This document shows positions 60,121 to 64,000 of a DNA stretch of 64,000 nt, in pieces. The notes beneath the pieces were generated by a model. That model was given only the letters and a program-made list of their open reading frames with translations. It ran no database searches and had not been told where the DNA came from. How positions within the stretch are numbered: the stretch's first letter is position 1; each line of letters starts with the position of its first letter. The DNA is from Paenibacillus silvae (GTDB taxonomy: Bacteria > Bacillota > Bacilli > Paenibacillales > Paenibacillaceae): NCBI RefSeq assembly GCF_014639235.1, contig NZ_BMFU01000001.1:1289785-1353784 (forward strand), read 5' to 3'. The position numbers and the translations under genes were made by a program.

Positions 60121-61131
60121 TTACTTGCCATCTCTAGGAGGAACAGGCAAGCCCAGATGATGATAGGCAAGGTCCGTTACGATTCTGCCTCTCGGTGTCC
60201 TTTGAATCATACCGATCTGCAGCAGATAAGGTTCGTATACATCTTCAATGGTCTGAGGCTCCTCCCCAATTGTAGCCGCAATGGTATCCAGCCCTACTGG
60301 TCCTCCGCGGAAACTGTGGATCATCGATTTAAGCATCTTATGATCAATTTCATCCAGACCGCGTGGATCAATCTGTAATCGCTGTAATGCCTCTTCTGCC
60401 AGTGACTGTGTAATAATACCGTCACCACGCACCTGTGCAAAATCACGGACTCGTTTCAATAAACGGTTAGCAATACGTGGTGTCCCGCGTGACCGCAAAG
60501 CGATCTCTTCTGCGGCGTCGCCGACAATCTCTACACCTAAAATTTCAGTAGAGCGTGATACGATGTATGCCAGCTCATCAACTGTATAAAATTCCAGACG
60601 GCTAATAACGCCAAACCGATCACGAAGAGGAGCAGACAATAACCCTGCACGCGTCGTCGCACCAATCAACGTAAATGACGGCAAATCCAGACGAACAGAA
60701 CGTGCACTAGGACCCTTGCCAATCATAATATCTAAAGCTGAATCCTCCATCGCGGGATACATAACCTCTTCAACCGTACGATGCAGGCGATGAATCTCGT
60801 CAATAAACAAGACATCTCCCTCTTGCAGATTAGTCAGCAGCGCAGCCAGATCACCCGGGCGTTCGATCGCGGGACCTGAGGTTGTTCTGAGGTTTACGCC
60901 AAGTTCGTTGGCAATGATATTAGCAAGTGTTGTTTTACCAAGTCCCGGAGGACCGTATAACAGCACATGATCCAATGCTTCATTTCGCAATTTAGCCGCT
61001 TCAATATATATTTTAAGATTTTCCTTCACCTGGTTCTGCCCGATGTATTCATTCAAATAACGGGGACGGAGACTTAATTCAACGTTCTGGTCCTCCATCA
61101 TCAGGTTCGCGGATATAATCCGTTCATCCAT
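60121..61131 (-). CDS. ruvB: Holliday junction branch-migration helicase RuvB
   Basis: 336 residues. Walker A is LLYGPPGLGKTTLANIIANE, Walker B is VLFIDEIHRL, sensor 1 is TLIGATTRAGLLSAPLRDRFG, and the C-terminal winged helix contains QIGMIQRTPRGR. Hexamers drive branch migration with RuvA. The ATG at 61131 has GGGTGAG six bases upstream. ruvA is 55 bases upstream. Confidence 0.98.
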   Translation of the reverse strand: MDERIISANLMMEDQNVELSLRPRYLNEYIGQNQVKENLKIYIEAAKLRNEALDHVLLYGPPGLGKTTLANIIANELGVNLRTTSGPAIERPGDLAALLTNLQEGDVLFIDEIHRLHRTVEEVMYPAMEDSALDIMIGKGPSARSVRLDLPSFTLIGATTRAGLLSAPLRDRFGVISRLEFYTVDELAYIVSRSTEILGVEIVGDAAEEIALRSRGTPRIANRLLKRVRDFAQVRGDGIITQSLAEEALQRLQIDPRGLDEIDHKMLKSMIHSFRGGPVGLDTIAATIGEEPQTIEDVYEPYLLQIGMIQRTPRGRIVTDLAYHHLGLPVPPRDGK

Positions 61132-61186
61132 ACGTTTCTCACCCTTTTCTTGCAGGCTGCAACTCTACTATACTATGAAAAATAAT

Positions 61187-61801
61187 TTATCCGGTAAATA
61201 ACATCTGAAGCGCACGCTTCATCAGCACATCCACAGAATCCGCCGTAGTCACATCTTTTTTCAGTTTCAGCCATGCCTTATCCAATTCACTATCCGTGTA
61301 TCCAAGCGCCTTCAGGCCTTCGCGAGCCTCATCCCATGCAGATCCGCTTCCAACTTCTTCAGATGGCGGTGCGAACAATCCTGTCTCGTACGCTGCCGTA
61401 CCGAAACCATCCAGCTTGTCTTTCAGATCCAGAATCATGCGCTGCGCTGTTTTCTTACCGATGCCTGGCAGCTTTGTCAAGAACGTCAAGTTCTCCTGAT
61501 AGATGGCGGTGACCACATGATCTGGCGTGCCCCCTGCAAGAATGCCCAAGGCCACCTTCGGTCCAATGCCGGAAACTTCAATCAGCTTGCGGAACAAGCG
61601 CTGCTCCTCTCGCGTTACGAAACCGAATAGCAGCATTGCGTCCTCACGAACATGATGATGGGTATACACCGTTATTTCGCCTTCCTGTTTCGCAAACGCA
61701 TAGGGATTTGGACAGAATACACGATAACCTACGCCATGAACATCCAGAACAATATAATCACTCTCAACATGTATGAACTGTCCTCTTAGAAAATCAATCA
61801 T
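61187..61801 (-). CDS. ruvA: Holliday junction DNA-binding protein RuvA
   Basis: 204 residues. MIDFLRGQFIHVESDYIVLDVHGVGYRV starts the OB-fold, LIEVSGIGPKVALGIL and LTKLPGIGKKTAQRMILDL are the two helix-hairpin-helix motifs, and ALGYTDSELDKAW is in the RuvB-binding C-terminal domain. Tetramers hold the four-way junction. The ATG overlaps the ruvC stop by four bases (ATGA). Confidence 0.97.
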   Translation of the reverse strand: MIDFLRGQFIHVESDYIVLDVHGVGYRVFCPNPYAFAKQEGEITVYTHHHVREDAMLLFGFVTREEQRLFRKLIEVSGIGPKVALGILAGGTPDHVVTAIYQENLTFLTKLPGIGKKTAQRMILDLKDKLDGFGTAAYETGLFAPPSEEVGSGSAWDEAREGLKALGYTDSELDKAWLKLKKDVTTADSVDVLMKRALQMLFTG

Positions 61802-62301
61802 TTTCGCAATACCTCATTCAACTTGGAATTTAATGTATAAGAATGTGCATGACACACTGCAACAGCCAGCGCATCTGCCACGTCATCCGGTTTAGGCACA
61901 ACTTGAAGGCGAAGGAACATTTTCACCATCTCCTGCACCTGCTTCTTCTCCGCCTTGCCATATCCCACGATGGCCTGTTTGATCTGCATCGGAGTATATT
62001 CTGCAATCGGTAGCCCCTTCTGGGCAGCTGCAAGCACCATGACCCCTCTGGCCTGGCTGACAGACATCGCTGTAGTGACGTTCCGGTTAAAGAAAAGCTT
62101 TTCCAGTGCTACCGTATCCGGTTTATATTTGTCAATTAACTGCACCATGCCCTCATATACATGAAGAAGCCGCTCCTCTTCGGGAGTATGAGCCTCTGTC
62201 TGGATACATCCATATTGCACAGGCACAACCTTGTTCCCGATTTTATCCACAAACCCGAAACCCACAATCGCAATCCCCGGGTCAATCCCCAAAAAACGCA
62301 A
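61798..62301 (-). CDS. ruvC: Crossover junction endodeoxyribonuclease RuvC
   Basis: 167 residues. The catalytic acids are visible: Asp in FLGIDPGIAIVGFG, Glu in VALEKLFFNRNVTTAM, and Asp pairs in KPDDVADALAVAVCHAH. It cuts Holliday junctions. The long frame to 62445 is not real N-terminus; GGGAG lies eight bases before TTG at 62301, giving a start MRFLGIDPG. ATG at 62307 is too close to the site. B. subtilis has no RuvC and uses RecU, so its presence beside ruvAB is a point of difference. Coupled to ruvA by overlap. Confidence 0.96.
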   Translation of the reverse strand: MRFLGIDPGIAIVGFGFVDKIGNKVVPVQYGCIQTEAHTPEEERLLHVYEGMVQLIDKYKPDTVALEKLFFNRNVTTAMSVSQARGVMVLAAAQKGLPIAEYTPMQIKQAIVGYGKAEKKQVQEMVKMFLRLQVVPKPDDVADALAVAVCHAHSYTLNSKLNEVLRK

Positions 62302-62459
62302 AACCATCTCTCCCTTACAAAAGCGAACATATGTATCGTTCATTTCATTATAACAAAAGATAAGCCGCACGGCAGGAAAAACTTTAGCTATGCTAATACT
62401 TGCTGTTTTTCGTTTGTATTCTGCAACATGTTTTACATTTTGCAAGTCTTCCTAGAGCA

Positions 62460-62490
62460 AGACAAAAAGGACATCTGATGATGTCCTTTC
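62460..62490 (-). terminator. Terminator of bofC
   Basis: AAAGGACATC pairs with GATGTCCTTT around a 4-base loop; on the minus strand T5 follows. It lies 65 bases beyond the bofC stop. Confidence 0.85.
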
Positions 62491-62554
62491 GTCAAAGTTA
62501 TTTGCGTTATCACATATTCGACTTCTGCGCTCGACTTATATATTCAACGGACGG

Positions 62555-63247
62555 TTAACCGCCATTTCGCAGCAGTCGATGCTTTTCATCCACAGCAAAG
62601 TCACTAAATGTAGAAATAACACTGTCATACTCGTCCTTATCCTGAACACGAATCCCTTCCTGCAATTGCTCTAAAACGCCATCAGGCAATGAACTCTCCA
62701 GCGTGCCTACATCCAGTTGAAAAAACGTACGAATCACGTTCTCTTCCGCTGGCTTTCCCTCGTACAAATTAAGATTTCCGTCAGCATCAATGCTGATGTA
62801 TGCCTGATGTTTGCAGATCGGTGAGAGGTCATCTACCCGCTGCTTTAGCTGCAGGGTGTCCGTTGAGGTGACTTTAGCCTCCCACTCTGGATGTTGAACA
62901 AGTAATACTTTTAACTGCGCTGTATCCATTCTCCCTAATTGTTCTGTCTCCACACCGCAGATATACTCAGTTTGCAAAACAACACGTATTAACTTTGTTC
63001 TCTCCGTATTGAGCTGGTTTACCAGTGTCTCAATCTCCTGCTCAGTTCGGGTGTCCTGCTGGACTGGGCCCATAACACTCACAGCTTCCCCGAAATTTGT
63101 TGTTAATAGGCGCTCTACCGCAGCAGATATAGTTAAACCACGGTATGCTAATATCGTAATCGCTATGATCGCACTGGCCATCCACAACGTTCGTCTCCAT
63201 CGCCGCCAACGCTTTTTGAACTGTTTTCTGAAGTTGAGCCTGCTCAC
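62555..63247 (-). CDS. bofC: Intercompartmental signalling factor BofC family
   Basis: 230 residues, longer than B. subtilis BofC (about 170). A basic N-terminus and one membrane or signal helix (TLWMASAIIAITILAYRGL) lead to the forespore intermembrane space. The C-terminal BofC domain is marked by VVLQTEYICGVETEQLG and the YISIDADGNLNLYEG segment. In B. subtilis BofC inhibits SpoIVB and so delays sigma-K processing. The extra length lies between the helix and the YICGV block. The start is GTG at 63247 with GGGG five bases upstream. A sigma-G-like promoter lies at 63276-63305. Confidence 0.88.
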   Translation of the reverse strand: MSRLNFRKQFKKRWRRWRRTLWMASAIIAITILAYRGLTISAAVERLLTTNFGEAVSVMGPVQQDTRTEQEIETLVNQLNTERTKLIRVVLQTEYICGVETEQLGRMDTAQLKVLLVQHPEWEAKVTSTDTLQLKQRVDDLSPICKHQAYISIDADGNLNLYEGKPAEENVIRTFFQLDVGTLESSLPDGVLEQLQEGIRVQDKDEYDSVISTFSDFAVDEKHRLLRNGG

Positions 63248-63275
63248 ATAAACCCCTTCAATCCCTTTTTAAACC

Positions 63276-63305
63276 TATTGTGACCTAATGTATCAAGCTT
63301 TATGC
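63276..63305 (-). promoter_or_regulatory. Candidate sigma-G promoter of bofC
   Basis: GCATA (63301-63305, minus strand) and CACAATA (63276-63282) are separated by 18 bases, fitting the GYATA / CANNNTA pattern of forespore sigma-G. Transcription would begin near 63269, 22 bases before the GTG start. BofC is forespore-expressed in B. subtilis. Assigned by pattern only. Confidence 0.55.
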
Positions 63306-63365
63306 AAAACAGGTAGCAGGGACTCAGCAACATTGTTTTGCAGCTAAAATGTATTATAAAACAGC

Positions 63366-63396
63366 AAAAAGCACTATCCGTTAAGATAGTGCTTTC
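63366..63396 (-). terminator. Terminator of the tRNA cluster
   Basis: AAGCACTATC pairs with GATAGTGCTT around TTAACG on the minus strand, followed by TTTTTGC. It directly follows the last tRNA (Pro). Confidence 0.85.
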
Positions 63397-63402
63397 CAAA
63401 GA

Positions 63403-63476
63403 TCGGGATGACACGATTTGAACATGCGACCCCCTGGTCCCAAACCAGGTGCTCTACCAAGCTGAGCTACATCCCG
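63403..63476 (-). tRNA. tRNA-Pro (anticodon TGG)
   Basis: Acceptor CGGGATG pairs with CATCCCG. The anticodon stem CCTGG/CCAGG encloses TTTGGGA, so the anticodon is TGG. A TTCAAAT T-loop is present. The 3' CCA is not encoded. It is last in the cluster and precedes the terminator. Confidence 0.97.
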
Positions 63477-63483
63477 TTATATA

Positions 63484-63562
63484 TACCGGCGAGAGGACTC
63501 GAACCTCCACGGTTTCCCACTCGATTTTGAGTCGAGCGCGTCTGCCATTCCGCCACGCCGGC
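63484..63562 (-). tRNA. tRNA-Leu (anticodon CAA)
   Basis: Acceptor GCCGGCG pairs with CGCCGGT (one G-U). The anticodon stem CTCGA/TCGAG encloses CTCAAAA, giving CAA. The variable arm is short for a leucine tRNA, about 12 bases (TGGGAAACCGTG). CCA is not encoded. Confidence 0.93.
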
Positions 63563-63578
63563 AAACGATAAAATATAA

Positions 63579-63655
63579 TGGCGCGCCCTGAGAGATTCGA
63601 ACTCCCGGCCTTTTGATTCGTAGTCAAACGCTCTATCCAGCTGAGCTAAGGGCGC
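63579..63655 (-). tRNA. tRNA-Arg (anticodon ACG)
   Basis: Acceptor GCGCCCT pairs with AGGGCGC. The anticodon stem TTTGA/TCAAA encloses CTACGAA, giving ACG. The T-loop is TTCGAAT. CCA is encoded at 63579-63581. Confidence 0.97.
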
Positions 63656-63662
63656 AAAATAT

Positions 63663-63737
63663 TGGAGCGGAAGACGGGAATCGAACCCGCGACCCTCGCC
63701 TTGGCAAGGCGATGCTCTACCGCTGAGCCACTTCCGC
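63663..63737 (-). tRNA. tRNA-Gly (anticodon GCC)
   Basis: Acceptor GCGGAAG pairs with CTTCCGC. The anticodon stem TCGCC/GGCGA encloses TTGCCAA, giving GCC. CCA is encoded at 63663-63665. Confidence 0.97.
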
Positions 63738-63759
63738 ATGAAAAATAAAACATGAAATT

Positions 63760-63915
63760 TTCTCATCCCTGAAGCATTTAAAAATGGCGGAACCGACGGG
63801 ATACTCTCACTTCGTTCGAGACTGCGAAGCAGATGCTCTCGAAGTGTATGCTCCGACGAACCCAAATCCGGATTCTCATGCCTGAGGTTTGTAAAGATGG
63901 CGGAACCGACGGGAT
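63760..63915. repeat. Direct repeat carrying the 3' end of tRNA-Asp
   Basis: A 43-base segment, TTCTCAT(C/G)CCTGA plus spacer plus ATGGCGGAACCGACGGGAT, occurs at 63760-63802 and again at 63873-63915, 113 bases apart. The second copy ends inside the real tRNA-Asp gene; the first contains only its 3' end (acceptor strand, CCA and part of the T arm), then unrelated sequence with a CACTTCG/CGAAGTG inverted repeat. Confidence 0.8.
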
Positions 63916-63975
63916 TCGAACCCGCGATCTCCTGCGTGACAGGCAGGCATGTTAGGCCAACTACACCACGGTTCC
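63898..63975 (-). tRNA. tRNA-Asp (anticodon GTC)
   Basis: Acceptor GGAACCG pairs with CGGTTCC. The anticodon stem CCTGC/GCAGG encloses CTGTCAC, giving GTC. CCA is encoded at 63898-63900. It is a substrate of Tgt/QueA (GUN anticodon) and of AspRS, and the presumed ligand of the GAC T-box upstream of hisS. First tRNA of the cluster in the window. Confidence 0.97.
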
Positions 63976-64000
63976 AGATCACTTTCCGTGAAGAAAGCCT

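Noticed and set aside
63467..63982. 171-codon frame through the tRNA cluster
   Set aside because: Every part of it is tRNA or spacer sequence.
1..64000. CRISPR array, prophage, insertion sequence or defence island
   Set aside because: No regularly spaced direct repeats, no transposase, integrase, phage structural or restriction genes were seen. The 21-bp units at 20838-20984 are in-frame protein repeats, not CRISPR.

Overview
The window reads as the core chromosome of a spore-forming, low-to-mid GC Bacillota, most likely Paenibacillus. The evidence is AGGAGG-type ribosome sites, frequent TTG and GTG starts, T-box leaders, sporulation genes (spoVB, bofC, a SpoIID-domain protein), and a gene order that largely follows the Bacillus subtilis yrr/yrv/yrb region. 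Unlike B. subtilis it carries ruvC and has separate secD and secF genes. I could not run a species-level comparison.

Layout. 1-8 kb: the 3' end of ilvD, a polysaccharide deacetylase, an AI-2E family (YtvI-like) membrane protein, a class B penicillin-binding protein and a chemotaxis receptor. 8-13 kb: a pentapeptide-repeat protein, the two U32 tRNA-hydroxylation proteins (yrrO, yrrN), mltG. 12.5-20.6 kb: two DUF1292 genes, ruvX, ireB, alaS behind an alanine T-box and a consensus promoter, a YrrI-like permease, a small CxxC protein, a PRC-barrel protein and a cysteine desulfurase. 20.7-25.6 kb: a heptad-repeat coiled-coil gene sitting inside the usual rarA-cymR-yrvO-mnmA neighbourhood, cymR, mnmA, two fluoride channel genes, rarA. 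25.9-34.3 kb: the most accessory stretch, with a LysR regulator divergent from an SDR-EamA pair, helD, a BmrA-like ABC exporter and a purine-type NCS2 permease. 34.5-39.1 kb: tcdA, aspS and hisS under a T-box whose specifier reads GAC (Asp). 39-43.6 kb: small stress-type genes, dtd and the (p)ppGpp synthetase/hydrolase. 43.9-63.2 kb: uracil permease, apt, recJ, a CDF-like protein, secF, secD, comN, spoVB, yrbG- and yrzE-like genes, yajC, tgt, queA, a SpoIID-domain protein, ruvB, ruvA, ruvC and bofC. 63.4-64 kb: a five-gene tRNA cluster (Asp, Gly, Arg, Leu, Pro, in transcription order).

Most genes are on the minus strand. Functional groups: translation and tRNA modification (alaS, hisS, aspS, dtd, tcdA, mnmA with its sulfur donor, tgt, queA, trhP1/2, tRNAs), recombination and repair (ruvABC, ruvX, recJ, rarA), Sec export (secD, secF, yajC), envelope and sporulation (mltG, PBP, spoVB, bofC, ireB), and nucleotide salvage (apt, uraA, NCS2, relA).

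The least expected structure is a small non-coding repeat with terminal inverted repeats, present in four copies (about 8956-9123, 25671-25897, 34280-34347, 38447-38630). It folds back on itself along most of its length. One copy supplies the stop codon of the LysR gene, one lies between the hisS T-box terminator and hisS, and one is an internally deleted end-to-end remnant. I found no CRISPR array, prophage, transposase or obvious new defence system.
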